A DNA stretch of 64,000 bases from Caulobacter sp048541825. GTDB lineage: Bacteria; Pseudomonadota; Alphaproteobacteria; Caulobacterales; Caulobacteraceae. The notes beneath the pieces were generated by a model. It saw only the letters and a program-made list of their open reading frames with translations, did not search any database and was not told the origin of the DNA. The position numbers and the translations under genes are program-made. Position 1 is the first letter of the stretch; every line of letters begins with the position of its first letter. Below, one piece after another: positions 33,302 to 41,162 of the stretch. The stretch spans positions 1,364,001-1,428,000 of the forward strand of contig NZ_CP183332.1 in NCBI RefSeq assembly GCF_048541825.1. The letters are read 5' to 3'.

Positions 33302-33391
33302 ATGAGGGCGTTGTACGCAGTGATCGGCGTGGGTCTGATGTTCGTCAGTCTGGTGGTGGGGCTGCTGATCGCGCTGCACCCGATGGACTGA
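33302..33391 (+). CDS. 29-residue single-pass membrane peptide
   Basis: ATG at 33302 opens a 29-codon frame ending TGA: MRALYAVIGVGLMFVSLVVG followed by LLIALHPMD. It is one hydrophobic helix with a positive N-terminus and a short acidic end, the pattern of small inner-membrane peptides. AGAGGGCAAG lies upstream at a reasonable distance. It sits alone between the DUF1489 gene and the convergent panC. Coding cannot be proved at this length. Confidence 0.5.
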   Translation: MRALYAVIGVGLMFVSLVVGLLIALHPMD

Positions 33392-33400
33392 TCCTGCAGG

Positions 33401-34264
33401 TTAGCCCACGGCCATGTTGTCGATCAGGCGGGTCTTGCCCAGCCAGGCGGCGACCAGGATGCGGCCGTGAGCGTCTCCGATCGGGCCGGGACCCAGCTTC
33501 GACAGGTCAGACGCCTCGCGGATATCCAGATAGTCGATCGGACCAAAGCCGGCGGCGCTCAGCGCGGCCTTGCCCGCAGCTTCCGCCTCTTCGATAGGTC
33601 CGCCCGCCGCCACAGCCTGGGCTGCGGCGCGCAGGGCCCTCGGCAGGGCGGCGGCAATCTGGCGTTCCTCGGCCGACAGATAGGCGTTGCGGGAAGACAG
33701 GGCCAGGCCGTCTTCGGCGCGAGCGGTTGGGGCGGAAACGATCTCGACCGGGAGGTCCAGGTCGCGCACCAGACGCTTGATGACCTGCAGTTGCTGGTAA
33801 TCCTTTTCGCCGAAGACGGCATAGTCGGCCTGGCACTGGATCAGCAGCTTGGCCACCACGGTCGCCACGCCGCCAAAGAACTGCGGACGAGCTGCGCCTT
33901 CCAGCGGTTCGGACACGCCCGAGACCTGGATCGCGGTCGAGAATCCCGGGGCATACATCTCACCGGCCGGGGGCGCGAACATCAGGTCGCACCCGACCGA
34001 GGCCAGCTTTTCGGCGTCAGCAGCCTCGCCGCGCGGATAGGCGTCGAAGTCCTCATGCGGAGCGAACTGCCTGGGATTGACGAACACACTGGCCACCGTG
34101 CGACGGGCCTTGGTCTGGCCCAGCTTGATCAGGGTCAGGTGGCCCTCGTGCAGGGCGCCCATGGTCGGAACCAGGGCGACCTGATCTCCGGCGGCCTTCC
34201 AGGCGGCGACATGGCCGCGCAGATCGGAAATGGTACGGACGATGGTGGGGAAAGCTTGGGGCAT
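33401..34264 (-). CDS. panC: Pantothenate synthetase
   Basis: A 287-residue cytosolic ligase that joins pantoate and beta-alanine using ATP in vitamin B5 and CoA synthesis. The nucleotidyl-transfer motifs are intact: VPTMGALHEGHLTLI (HxGH), VFVNPRQFAPHEDFDAYPR, FFGGVATVVAKLL, FGEKDYQQLQVIKRLVRDL and LALSSRNAYLS (KMSKS-like). The ATG at 34264 gives the usual length. It is divergent from mipZ across about 200 bases. Confidence 0.95.
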   Translation of the reverse strand: MPQAFPTIVRTISDLRGHVAAWKAAGDQVALVPTMGALHEGHLTLIKLGQTKARRTVASVFVNPRQFAPHEDFDAYPRGEAADAEKLASVGCDLMFAPPAGEMYAPGFSTAIQVSGVSEPLEGAARPQFFGGVATVVAKLLIQCQADYAVFGEKDYQQLQVIKRLVRDLDLPVEIVSAPTARAEDGLALSSRNAYLSAEERQIAAALPRALRAAAQAVAAGGPIEEAEAAGKAALSAAGFGPIDYLDIREASDLSKLGPGPIGDAHGRILVAAWLGKTRLIDNMAVG

Positions 34265-34439
34265 CGACGGCCTGCTGTGCGAACTGGCGTCGGCTTATGG
34301 CCGAGGGGGGCGTCGGCGTCCACCTCGCCGCCCAGTCAGCGACGGGTGCGGCGCCCCCTGCGACAAAAGGGCCTGTGGAACAATGCGATGACCGCTCGGC
34401 TGAGCCATTGCGTGCATGTTAACCTTTCACCGACCGCGC

Positions 34440-34444
34440 GAGTC
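34440..34444. promoter_or_regulatory. CcrM methylation site (GAGTC) upstream of mipZ
   Basis: A GANTC site lies 24 bases before the mipZ ATG. In Caulobacter crescentus, GANTC methylation by CcrM in the mipZ promoter is known to affect mipZ expression, so this site is a candidate for the same control. GANTC sites occur by chance, so position alone is weak evidence. Confidence 0.5.
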
Positions 34445-34467
34445 GCGGTGGATGAAGGAGCGAGCAC

Positions 34468-35304
34468 ATGGCTGAGACGCGCGTGATCGTGGTCGGCAAC
34501 GAAAAGGGCGGGGCGGGCAAGTCCACTATCGCCGTGCATCTCGTGACGGCCCTGCTTTACGGCGGCGTCAAGGTGGCGGTGATCGACCTGGACCTGCGTC
34601 AGTGCACCTCCATGCGCTTCTTCGAGAACCGCCGCGCCTGGCTGGAAAACAAGAAGCTGCCTCTGCCCGAGCCCATCCAACTGCGGCTTAGCGAGGACGA
34701 CATTGCCCTGGCCGCCGCGCCCGAGAGCGAGCAGGTCGAACGCTTCGAGATCGCCTTCGCCCGGGGCCTGGAAGAGGCCGATTTCGTTCTGATCGACACC
34801 CCTGGTGGTGATACCGCGATCTCGCGCCTGGCTCACAGTCGGGCCGATCTGATCGTCACCCCGATGAACGACAGCTTTGTCGACTTCGACATGCTGGGCC
34901 ACGTCGATCCGGTGACCATGGAGCTGACCACGCCCAGCCTCTATTCGCAGTCGGTCTGGGAGGCCCGCAAGGCGCGCGCCATGAGCGGTCAGCGTCAGGC
35001 GCTGGACTGGGTGGTGCTGCGCAACCGCCTGGCGACCACCGAGGCGCGCAACCGCAAGCGTCTGGAAGACCGCCTGACGTCGCTGGCCAAGCGGGTCGGT
35101 TTCCGGATGGGCCCCGGTCTGCGCGACCGCGTGATCTATCGCGAGCTGTTCCCCTTCGGCCTGACCATCGCCGACCTGTCACCCCAGGTTCGCCCGGTGC
35201 CGGTGTCGCTGCAGCATCTGGCCGCGCGCCAGGAACTGCGCGCTCTGATGCATTCGCTTGGTCTTTCGGCCTATTCCGGAGAAACTCTGCTCGCCGCTCA
35301 GTAG
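34468..35304 (+). CDS. mipZ: Division-site positioning ATPase MipZ
   Basis: A 278-residue ParA/MinD-type ATPase that forms a gradient from the ParB-bound poles and blocks FtsZ assembly there, so the division plane forms near midcell. The deviant Walker A is NEKGGAGKST (11-20) with signature Lys13. The Walker A' motif VIDLDLRQ and Walker B FVLIDTPGGD follow. Length and sequence match Caulobacter MipZ, including the C-terminal SLQHLAARQELRALM. The ATG is preceded by AAGGAG. A small membrane J-domain gene follows on the same strand. Confidence 0.95.
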   Translation: MAETRVIVVGNEKGGAGKSTIAVHLVTALLYGGVKVAVIDLDLRQCTSMRFFENRRAWLENKKLPLPEPIQLRLSEDDIALAAAPESEQVERFEIAFARGLEEADFVLIDTPGGDTAISRLAHSRADLIVTPMNDSFVDFDMLGHVDPVTMELTTPSLYSQSVWEARKARAMSGQRQALDWVVLRNRLATTEARNRKRLEDRLTSLAKRVGFRMGPGLRDRVIYRELFPFGLTIADLSPQVRPVPVSLQHLAARQELRALMHSLGLSAYSGETLLAAQ

Positions 35305-35343
35305 GGGCCCCTCGGGGGCAGCCTGAGCGCGTGCGGAATCGCG

Positions 35344-35769
35344 ATGATCTATCTGTTGCTTGGCGGCATCGTGTTGGCCCTGGTGTTCTGGGGTAGCAGA
35401 AAGCCGTTTCTGAAAGGGGACGGCTGGCGCGTCGGCGCTGGCGTCGTCGCCCTGGCCGCCTTCGCGAGCGCGGCCTACACCACCATTCGCGGCGGTTGGG
35501 GCACAGGCATCGTCCTGGGCATTGTCGGCCTGTGGACCGCCTCCGAGGCGCGTCGGCGGCCTGCCACACGCAAGGCCTCTGCACCAGCAGTGTCCGGGCC
35601 GACCCTCACCGAAGCCCGCTCGATCCTTGGCGTCGGTCCGGACGCCACCGCTGGGGAAATCCGCTCTGCCCATGCTCGCCTGATCCGTCTGGCCCACCCT
35701 GACAAGGGCGGCACGGCCGGACTGGCGGCCCAGCTAAACGCGGCGCGAGATCGGTTGTTGAAGCCCTAG
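35344..35769 (+). CDS. Membrane-anchored DnaJ-domain protein
   Basis: A 141-residue protein with two hydrophobic segments (about 1-16 and 31-65) and a C-terminal J domain with the HPD motif at 118-120 (LAHPDKGG). This layout is like Pam18/Tim14 and the bacterial DjlA/DnaJ-like small membrane co-chaperones. It should stimulate DnaK ATPase at the membrane. The partner substrate is unknown. It follows mipZ by about 40 bases, so the two may be co-transcribed. Confidence 0.85.
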   Translation: MIYLLLGGIVLALVFWGSRKPFLKGDGWRVGAGVVALAAFASAAYTTIRGGWGTGIVLGIVGLWTASEARRRPATRKASAPAVSGPTLTEARSILGVGPDATAGEIRSAHARLIRLAHPDKGGTAGLAAQLNAARDRLLKP

Positions 35770-35775
35770 CGGTCA

Positions 35776-35809
35776 AGAAAAGAGCCCGTGCGCTGGGCGC
35801 TCCGGGCTC
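35776..35809 (-). terminator. Intrinsic terminator of the dacF-like gene
   Basis: GAGCCCG pairs with CGGGCTC around a 14-base loop. On the minus strand the stem is followed by TTTTCTT. It lies about 25 bases after the dacF-like stop, and also separates that gene from the convergent DnaJ-domain gene. Confidence 0.75.
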
Positions 35810-35835
35810 GATCCGATGTCTTGTCTTAGCCGAGA

Positions 35836-37128
35836 TCAGCGCGGCGCAAGCACCATGCAGGGCTGACGCTTGGCGGTAATCGCCGCGCATGTGCTGCGCG
35901 CGGCCTCGGCCGTCAGGCCCTGGAACTGGGCTCGGAATGCGCCGCCGGCCGCGCCTTCGACCGCGCCCTCGGCGTCGGCCACGAACTTGGCGAAGCGGCC
36001 GCGCACCAAGGTCAGTTGCTTGCTGGCCAAGCCTTTGGACTTGAAGGAGCCGACCTGAACGGCCCATTCGCCCTTTGGCTTTTGGGCGGTCTTGGCGGCC
36101 TTGAGTGTGGGCGAGACCTTTACGGGCTGTGCGCGCGGCGTATCGGACAGCACGATCTTCAGGCCTGATTGCTCGCCGTCGCCCTGTTCGATCGAGGGCC
36201 GCATGATCGGGCCGTTGGGCTCGGTCTCATACAGGTTGGCGGCAATGGTGGTGCGGTCGCCGTGAGCGCGACGCTTGAGAACCTCGAAGCCGGTCAGCAG
36301 CAGGTCTTCCATGTTGTTGTCGCGCCAGGCGGTCGATGACCCCCCCAGAACCACGGCGATCAGGCGGCGGCCATCGCGCACGGCCGAGCCGGCGAGGTTG
36401 AAGCCCGAAGCGTTGGTATAGCCGGTCTTCAGGCCGTCAAAGCCGTCCATGCTGTCGAGCAGGCGGTTGTGGCCGCGGATCGTATTGCCCCGGAACGCAA
36501 ACGACCGGACGCTGAAATAGCTGTAGTACTGCGGAAAGTCGCGCATCGTGGCGCGCGACAGGATGGCCAGATCGCGGGCCGTGCTGATCTGGCGGCTGTC
36601 GGGCAGGCCCGAGGCATTCACGAACCGCGTATTGCGCATGCCCAGTTCCTGACCGCGCAAAGTCATCAGCGCCGCGAAACGAGCCTCGCTGCCGGCCAGC
36701 TTTTCCGCCACGGCCACGGCGACATCATTGGCCGATTTCACGGTCATGGCGCGAATCGCTTCGTCCACGGTCAAGCTGTCGCCGGCGGGCAGGCCCAGCT
36801 TGGTCGGCGCCTGGGCGGCGGCTCGGGGCGACATGATGATGCGGTCGGTGGGCTTTAGCCGGCCTTCGCTGAGCGCCTCGAAGGTCAGATACAGCGTCAT
36901 GACCTTGGTCACCGAAGCGGGGTAACGCGGGCTGTCCGCCCTTTTGTCATAAAGGACTTCGCCAGAATTGGCGTCGATTACGATGGACGCATATTTCGGC
37001 TCAGCGGCGTTCAGCTGCAAATAGGGGATCTGCGCGGCGACGGTGGTCGGCGCCATACCGGCCAGGCACAACAGCGCGACGCCGGCGGCGGCGAAGAGGG
37101 AGCGAGCGGAGCGAAGCTTGGCGAACAT
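35836..37128 (-). CDS. D-alanyl-D-alanine carboxypeptidase (DacF-like) with SPOR domain
   Basis: A 430-residue periplasmic peptidoglycan enzyme. After a signal peptide (about 1-32, ending VAAQ) comes a penicillin-binding carboxypeptidase domain with all three motifs: S72-V-T-K75, S132-A-N134 and K234-T-G236. It should remove the terminal D-Ala from muropeptides. The last 80 residues (from about 350, WAVQVGSFKSKGLASKQL) form a SPOR domain, which binds denuded glycan at the septum, so recruitment to the division site is likely. The ATG at 37128 is used because the signal peptide starts there. Confidence 0.9.
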   Translation of the reverse strand: MFAKLRSARSLFAAAGVALLCLAGMAPTTVAAQIPYLQLNAAEPKYASIVIDANSGEVLYDKRADSPRYPASVTKVMTLYLTFEALSEGRLKPTDRIIMSPRAAAQAPTKLGLPAGDSLTVDEAIRAMTVKSANDVAVAVAEKLAGSEARFAALMTLRGQELGMRNTRFVNASGLPDSRQISTARDLAILSRATMRDFPQYYSYFSVRSFAFRGNTIRGHNRLLDSMDGFDGLKTGYTNASGFNLAGSAVRDGRRLIAVVLGGSSTAWRDNNMEDLLLTGFEVLKRRAHGDRTTIAANLYETEPNGPIMRPSIEQGDGEQSGLKIVLSDTPRAQPVKVSPTLKAAKTAQKPKGEWAVQVGSFKSKGLASKQLTLVRGRFAKFVADAEGAVEGAAGGAFRAQFQGLTAEAARSTCAAITAKRQPCMVLAPR

Positions 37129-37301
37129 AAATGAGCGTCCGTCATAAGATTTGAACTGAGCGGTTCCGCACCGCCACACGCGTGACCCTAGCATGAACTG
37201 ACCCGCCTTTAGCCAAAGTAAACAACCGGTGAGCGATGTTGTCGCGAGTGCGAAAAAAACGTGCGCGTTGCGGCCGAGCTTCAGCATGACGCTAGGTTAT
37301 G

Positions 37302-37337
37302 GTGCGCTGCACAATTTTCTTGACTGCTGCAGTGCAG
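37302..37337. promoter_or_regulatory. PhaR-like operator (two TGC/GCA dyads) before the phasin gene
   Basis: CTGC-AGT-GCAG (37327-37337), itself inside a larger TGCTGCA/TGCAGCA dyad, matches the CTGC-N3-GCAG sites bound by the PHB-sensing repressor PhaR in Paracoccus. A second, looser dyad GTGC-GCT-GCAC (37302-37312) lies about 25 bases upstream. Both are 80-120 bases before the phasin ATG, where a promoter is expected. Confidence 0.6.
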
Positions 37338-37419
37338 CATGGCAAATCAGTGTTGTCCCAAGCGCATGGGGCTGCTCGCTCAGCTTCGCCATGCCCCGCC
37401 ATTTGCCAGGAGACTCCCC

Positions 37420-37854
37420 ATGGCCGCTGCCGAAACGATGAAGAAGACCGCCGAACAGTTCAGCACCGCCTCGAACCAAGCGTTCAAGGACGGCGTGGAA
37501 AAGTCTCTGGCTGCTCTGGCTGAAGCCAACACCGTCTCCAAGAAGAACCTCGAAGCCGTGGTCGCTTCGGTGACCGCCGCCACCAAGGGCGCTGAAGCCC
37601 TGGGCGCCGAGACCTTCGCCTACTCCAAGAAGGCCGCCGAAGATCAGGTCGCCGCTGTGAAGTCGCTGGCCGGCGCCAAGAGCGTCCAGGAAGCCATGGA
37701 ACTGCAGACGACCTGGGCCAAGTCGGCCCTGGAAGCCTACATCGCCCAGATGAGCAAGGCTTCGGAGATCGTCTCGGCTTCGATCAAGGACTCGATGAAG
37801 CCCCTGAACGAGCGCGCCAGCGCCGCTGTCGAAAAGTTCCAGGCCGCCCGCTAA
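37420..37854 (+). CDS. Phasin family protein
   Basis: A 144-residue, almost entirely alpha-helical, Ala/Lys/Glu-rich protein of the Phasin_2 type, with the KNLEAVVASVTAATKGAEALGAETFAYSKKAAED pattern. Phasins coat polyhydroxybutyrate granules and limit their size; some also act as stress chaperones. The ATG at 37420 follows CAGGAGA. An upstream in-frame ATG would add a Cys-rich leader that does not look like a phasin. PhaR-like dyads lie upstream and a strong terminator lies downstream, so it is a single-gene unit. Confidence 0.9.
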   Translation: MAAAETMKKTAEQFSTASNQAFKDGVEKSLAALAEANTVSKKNLEAVVASVTAATKGAEALGAETFAYSKKAAEDQVAAVKSLAGAKSVQEAMELQTTWAKSALEAYIAQMSKASEIVSASIKDSMKPLNERASAAVEKFQAAR

Positions 37855-37900
37855 GGCGACCTCGGGTTCGCGCCCCGCGCGATTCCGACAGACAAGATTG

Positions 37901-37934
37901 AAGGCCCGAACCGGCGACGGTTCGGGCCTTTTTT
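37901..37934 (+). terminator. Strong intrinsic terminator after the phasin gene
   Basis: A 13-base perfect stem (AAGGCCCGAACCG/CGGTTCGGGCCTT) with a GCGA loop runs directly into TTTTC, 46 bases after the phasin stop. Confidence 0.92.
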
Positions 37935-37988
37935 CTTGTGCCCGCCCTGTGCGGCGTTAAGCATTGCGGCTCGTGAATGGAGTGCGTG

Positions 37989-38450
37989 ATGTCGAAGATC
38001 GATGAGCGTTTGAGCGAGCTTGGCGTCGTGCTGCCGCAGCCCGTGGCCCCTGTCGCCAACTATGTGCCGTTCGTACGGTCGGGAAACCTGGTCCACATTT
38101 CGGGCCAGATCTCGCTGGATGCTTCGGGCGGCATCAGGGGCACGGTCGGCGTCGACGTCGATCTGGAAACCGCCCAGAAGGCCGCGCGCCTGTGCGGGAT
38201 CAATCTGCTGGCCCAGATGAAGGCCGCTTGCGACGGCGACCTCGACAGGGTGGTGCGAGTGGTCAAGCTGGGTGGTTTTGTCCAGGTCGGCCCCGACTTC
38301 ATCGACATTCCCAAGGTGGTCAATGGCTGCTCGGACCTGATGGTCGAGGTGCTGGGCGACGCTGGTCGCCACGCCCGCTCGGCGGTCGGTGTCTATCGCC
38401 TGCCGCTGGGCTTTGCGGTTGAGGTCGATGCGGTGGTGGAGATCGCCTGA
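37989..38450 (+). CDS. RidA/YjgF family protein
   Basis: A 153-residue member of the RidA superfamily (YjgH/TdcF-like branch). RidA proteins hydrolyse reactive enamine/imine intermediates made by PLP enzymes. The VPFVRSGNLVHISGQISLD start and ARSAVGVYRLPLGFAVEVDAVVEI end match the family. It lacks the canonical Arg of classic RidA's NVRYCS-type loop, as is common in this branch, so the activity is uncertain. The ATG at 37989 was chosen over one 12 bases upstream. Its TGA overlaps the ATG of the GDPD gene. Confidence 0.85.
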   Translation: MSKIDERLSELGVVLPQPVAPVANYVPFVRSGNLVHISGQISLDASGGIRGTVGVDVDLETAQKAARLCGINLLAQMKAACDGDLDRVVRVVKLGGFVQVGPDFIDIPKVVNGCSDLMVEVLGDAGRHARSAVGVYRLPLGFAVEVDAVVEIA

Positions 38451-39223
38451 TGCGTCCGCCTGAGCGTCCGTCGACCGAGGTGTTTGGCGAGGCCTGGGAG
38501 CGCCTGTTCGAGCCCGCCATCGCTCACCGCGGCTTGTGGACGCCCGGCGGCGCGCCCGAGAACTCGCTGGCCGCCTTCCAGGCCGCCTGCGCCGGCGGCT
38601 ATGCGATCGAGCTCGACGTCCAGCTGACGGCCGATGGCGAGGCGGTGGTCTTCCATGACGATCGTCTGGACCGCCTGACCGGCAGGGCGGGGCGTCTGCG
38701 CGACCACACTGCCGCTGACCTTGGCACCATGGCGCTTTGCGAAAGCGACGAGACCATCCCCACCCTAGCCGACACCCTGACCCTGATCGGTCACCGGGCC
38801 ATGGTCTATATCGAGTTGAAGACTCCGTTCGGCGAAGTGGGCGAGCTTGAAAAGCGGGTCTCCGAGATCCTGATCGATCACAATGGCCCCACGGCCGTGA
38901 TCGGCTTTAATCCCTATTCTCACGCCTGGTTCGCCGACCATCATCCGCAGATCCTGCGCGGTTTGAACTCCTACGCCTGGAACGACGACAGCGCTCGCAA
39001 GCTGGCGCCGGAGGTTCGCAGGTCGCTGGCCGCGCTGGAGCAGGTCGAGATCGCCCGACCAGACTTTCTGGCGCTTGGCCTGGACATGCTGCCCAGCGCC
39101 CGCGCCGATCTCTATCGCGCCAAGGGCATGCCGGTCGTGGCCTGGACGGTGCGGTCGCCCGAGCAGTGGGACGCTGTCAGCGACCATTGCGACAACCTGA
39201 TCTTTGAGGGCTTTGCGGCGTGA
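38450..39223 (+). CDS. Glycerophosphodiester phosphodiesterase
   Basis: A 257-residue cytosolic GDPD-type enzyme that splits glycerophosphodiesters from phospholipid turnover into glycerol-3-phosphate and an alcohol. The catalytic pattern is complete: AHRG, then PENSLAAF with Glu, AIELDVQLTADGEAVVFHDDRLDRLT (metal-binding Glu/Asp and second His) and YIELK. It is the middle gene of a tightly coupled set: its start overlaps the RidA stop (TGATG) and its stop overlaps the next gene by four bases. Confidence 0.92.
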   Translation: MRPPERPSTEVFGEAWERLFEPAIAHRGLWTPGGAPENSLAAFQAACAGGYAIELDVQLTADGEAVVFHDDRLDRLTGRAGRLRDHTAADLGTMALCESDETIPTLADTLTLIGHRAMVYIELKTPFGEVGELEKRVSEILIDHNGPTAVIGFNPYSHAWFADHHPQILRGLNSYAWNDDSARKLAPEVRRSLAALEQVEIARPDFLALGLDMLPSARADLYRAKGMPVVAWTVRSPEQWDAVSDHCDNLIFEGFAA

Positions 39224-40386
39224 CGTCGGTCAAGGCGGCGGTTCGCGTCCATCGCGAGATCGCCGAAATCGGGCGCGAGGCATGGGACGCCTGCGCCGCG
39301 CCGACCGGCGATCCGTTCGTCAGCTACGACTTCCTGTCGATCCTGGAGGAAAGTGGCTGCGTCGCCGCGCGCACCGGCTGGGCCCCGCAGCACCTGTCAG
39401 TCGAGGACGACGCCGGCGGCGTAGCCGGCGTGATGCCGCTGTATCTGAAGTCCCACAGCCAAGGCGAATACGTGTTCGACCATGCCTGGGCCGACGCCTA
39501 TGAGCGGGCAGGGGGGCGGTATTACCCAAAGCTCCAGTGTTCTTCGCCGTTCTCGCCCGTGACCGGGTCGCGGCTGATCGTGCGGCCCGATATCGACGCT
39601 GACGAGGGGCGCTCGGCCCTGCTGGGCGGAGCGCTGACCCTGTGCCAGCGCATGGACGCCTCGTCGCTGCATGTGACCTTCCCCAACGCTGACGAATGGG
39701 CATGGATGGGTCAGCGCGGCCTGTTGCTGCGCCAGGACCAGCAATATCATTGGGAAAACGCCGGCTACGCCACCTTCGAGGATTTCCTGGCCAAGCTGTC
39801 GTCCAACCGCCGCAAGACCATCCGCCGCGAGCGCCGCGACGCCCAGGACGGGATGGAGATCGTGGCCCTGACCGGCGATGAGCTGACCGAAGCGCACTGG
39901 GACGCCTTCTTCGGCTTCTACATGGACACCGGCAGCCGAAAGTGGGGCCGGCCCTATCTGAACCGGGCGTTCTATTCGCTGCTGGGCCAGCGGATGGCCG
40001 ACAAGGTGATTCTCCTGATGGCGCGGCGACCCGGCGGCCCGTGGATCGCCGGGGCGCTGAATCTGCTGGGCCGCGACTGTCTTTATGGCCGCCACTGGGG
40101 CTGCTCTGAGGACGTGCCGTTCCTGCATTTCGAGCTCTGCTACTATCAGGCCATCGAACATGCGATCCGGCTTGGCCTGCCGCGCGTCGAGGCCGGCGCC
40201 CAGGGCCAGCACAAGATCGCCCGCGGCTACCTGCCCAGCGCCGTCTATTCGGCGCATTGGATCGCCGACCCGATGTTGCGCAAGCCCGTTGCCGACTACC
40301 TGGACCGCGAGCGCGAGGCGGTGGTCAGCGACATGCAGATGCTGAGCGAGGAATATTCGCCGTTCAAGGATGTTGATGGCCGGTGA
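39220..40386 (+). CDS. FemAB-like/GNAT acyltransferase (COG3146-type, DUF482)
   Basis: A 388-residue protein of the peptidogalycan-biosynthesis/DUF482 group, built of two GNAT-like domains related to FemAB aminoacyltransferases. Family marks are FVSYDFLSILEESGC, QYHWENAGYATFEDFLAKLSSNRRKTIRRERR and the C-terminal GAQGQHKIARGYLPSAVYSAH. The substrate is unknown. It starts with GTG overlapping the GDPD stop (GTGA), so the RidA, GDPD and FemAB-like genes form one operon. Confidence 0.87.
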   Translation: MTSVKAAVRVHREIAEIGREAWDACAAPTGDPFVSYDFLSILEESGCVAARTGWAPQHLSVEDDAGGVAGVMPLYLKSHSQGEYVFDHAWADAYERAGGRYYPKLQCSSPFSPVTGSRLIVRPDIDADEGRSALLGGALTLCQRMDASSLHVTFPNADEWAWMGQRGLLLRQDQQYHWENAGYATFEDFLAKLSSNRRKTIRRERRDAQDGMEIVALTGDELTEAHWDAFFGFYMDTGSRKWGRPYLNRAFYSLLGQRMADKVILLMARRPGGPWIAGALNLLGRDCLYGRHWGCSEDVPFLHFELCYYQAIEHAIRLGLPRVEAGAQGQHKIARGYLPSAVYSAHWIADPMLRKPVADYLDREREAVVSDMQMLSEEYSPFKDVDGR

Positions 40387-40475
40387 GACCGTAGGGGCGA
40401 ACCGGCGCCGCTCTTGGCGGCTTTGGCGGTCGCCCTAGCCAAATTCGAGCGCGGGGCGGGCAAGACGCTCAAGCG

Positions 40476-40519
40476 TGGCGCAGACGACGTGGGGATTTTC
40501 CTCCACAACGTCTGCGCCA
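40476..40519. repeat. Long imperfect hairpin in an intergenic gap
   Basis: TGGCGCAGACG pairs with CGTCTGCGCCA over 11 bases. After a 2x2 internal loop, GTGG/CCAC add four more pairs, around a T-rich loop. A smaller ACGCT/AGCGT hairpin lies immediately before it. It sits in the 238-base gap between two convergent genes (40387-40624). No T-run follows, so it may be a bidirectional terminator without U-tract or a structured RNA. I see no gene in the gap. Confidence 0.55.
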
Positions 40520-40624
40520 GCGGGCCCCACGGTCTACATCAATTTTACGCAAACTTCGGGACGGATGGCCGCCTGGAAGGCGCAACCCTGCGGATCGAAA
40601 GCCCTGACGCGTAGGCTTGCGGGT

Positions 40625-41113
40625 TCAGGACAGGTTCACCTCGGCGACCTTGTCCTTGTATTCTGCCTTGGGATCGGCCCCGAGTAGCATCTTCATGCCC
40701 GCGAACAGGCTGTGCTCGCTCAGCCAGATCTGGGCGTTGCCAAGATCGAAGCGCAGCAGGCGCAGCTTGGGGTCGCCCTTGCCCTCATACCAGGCGGCCA
40801 CGAACGGGTTCCACAGGCGCTCGACCGTGGCGGGGTCGGTATCGACCGTGATCCGGCCCTCGACCGTCGCGAACACCTCATGACCCTTTGAAACGAACTG
40901 GATCAGACCATCGCGTTCGCTTCCGCCGATGGACTGGACAAGGTCGTTGTCATCCGTAGTGAAGACCCAGAGCGGTCCGCTCTGGTCGCCCTCGAACTGA
41001 ACGGTCATGGGCTGGCCTTTGCCCTCCGGATCGCCGGGAAGGCCCAGCATCACGGTTCGGTCCGACTTCAGGGCTTTCCAGAACTTGGCGGCGAGATCGG
41101 CTTCTTTCGACAT
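40625..41113 (-). CDS. Pyridoxamine 5'-phosphate oxidase-like (general stress protein 26 type)
   Basis: A 162-residue split-barrel flavin-binding protein related to general stress protein 26. The barrel segment PMTVQFEGDQSGPLWVFTTDDNDLVQSI, the SKGHEVFATVEGRITVDTD strand pair and the family's VERLWNPFVAAWYEGKGDPKLRLLRFD block are clear. Such proteins bind FMN/FAD or related cofactors; the actual substrate is unknown. The ATG at 41113 follows GGAGG at a good distance, so it is preferred over upstream starts. The DUF4287 gene lies 50 bases upstream on the same strand. Confidence 0.88.
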   Translation of the reverse strand: MSKEADLAAKFWKALKSDRTVMLGLPGDPEGKGQPMTVQFEGDQSGPLWVFTTDDNDLVQSIGGSERDGLIQFVSKGHEVFATVEGRITVDTDPATVERLWNPFVAAWYEGKGDPKLRLLRFDLGNAQIWLSEHSLFAGMKMLLGADPKAEYKDKVAEVNLS

Positions 41114-41162
41114 AGCGTCCTCCATTTTGGACACCAACGAAGAAGGAGAGCCTGACGTTCCC

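Noticed and set aside
40414..40614. 67-codon plus-strand frame in the intergenic gap
   Set aside because: It needs a TTG start, has no ribosome binding site and runs through the large hairpin. The translation resembles nothing I know.
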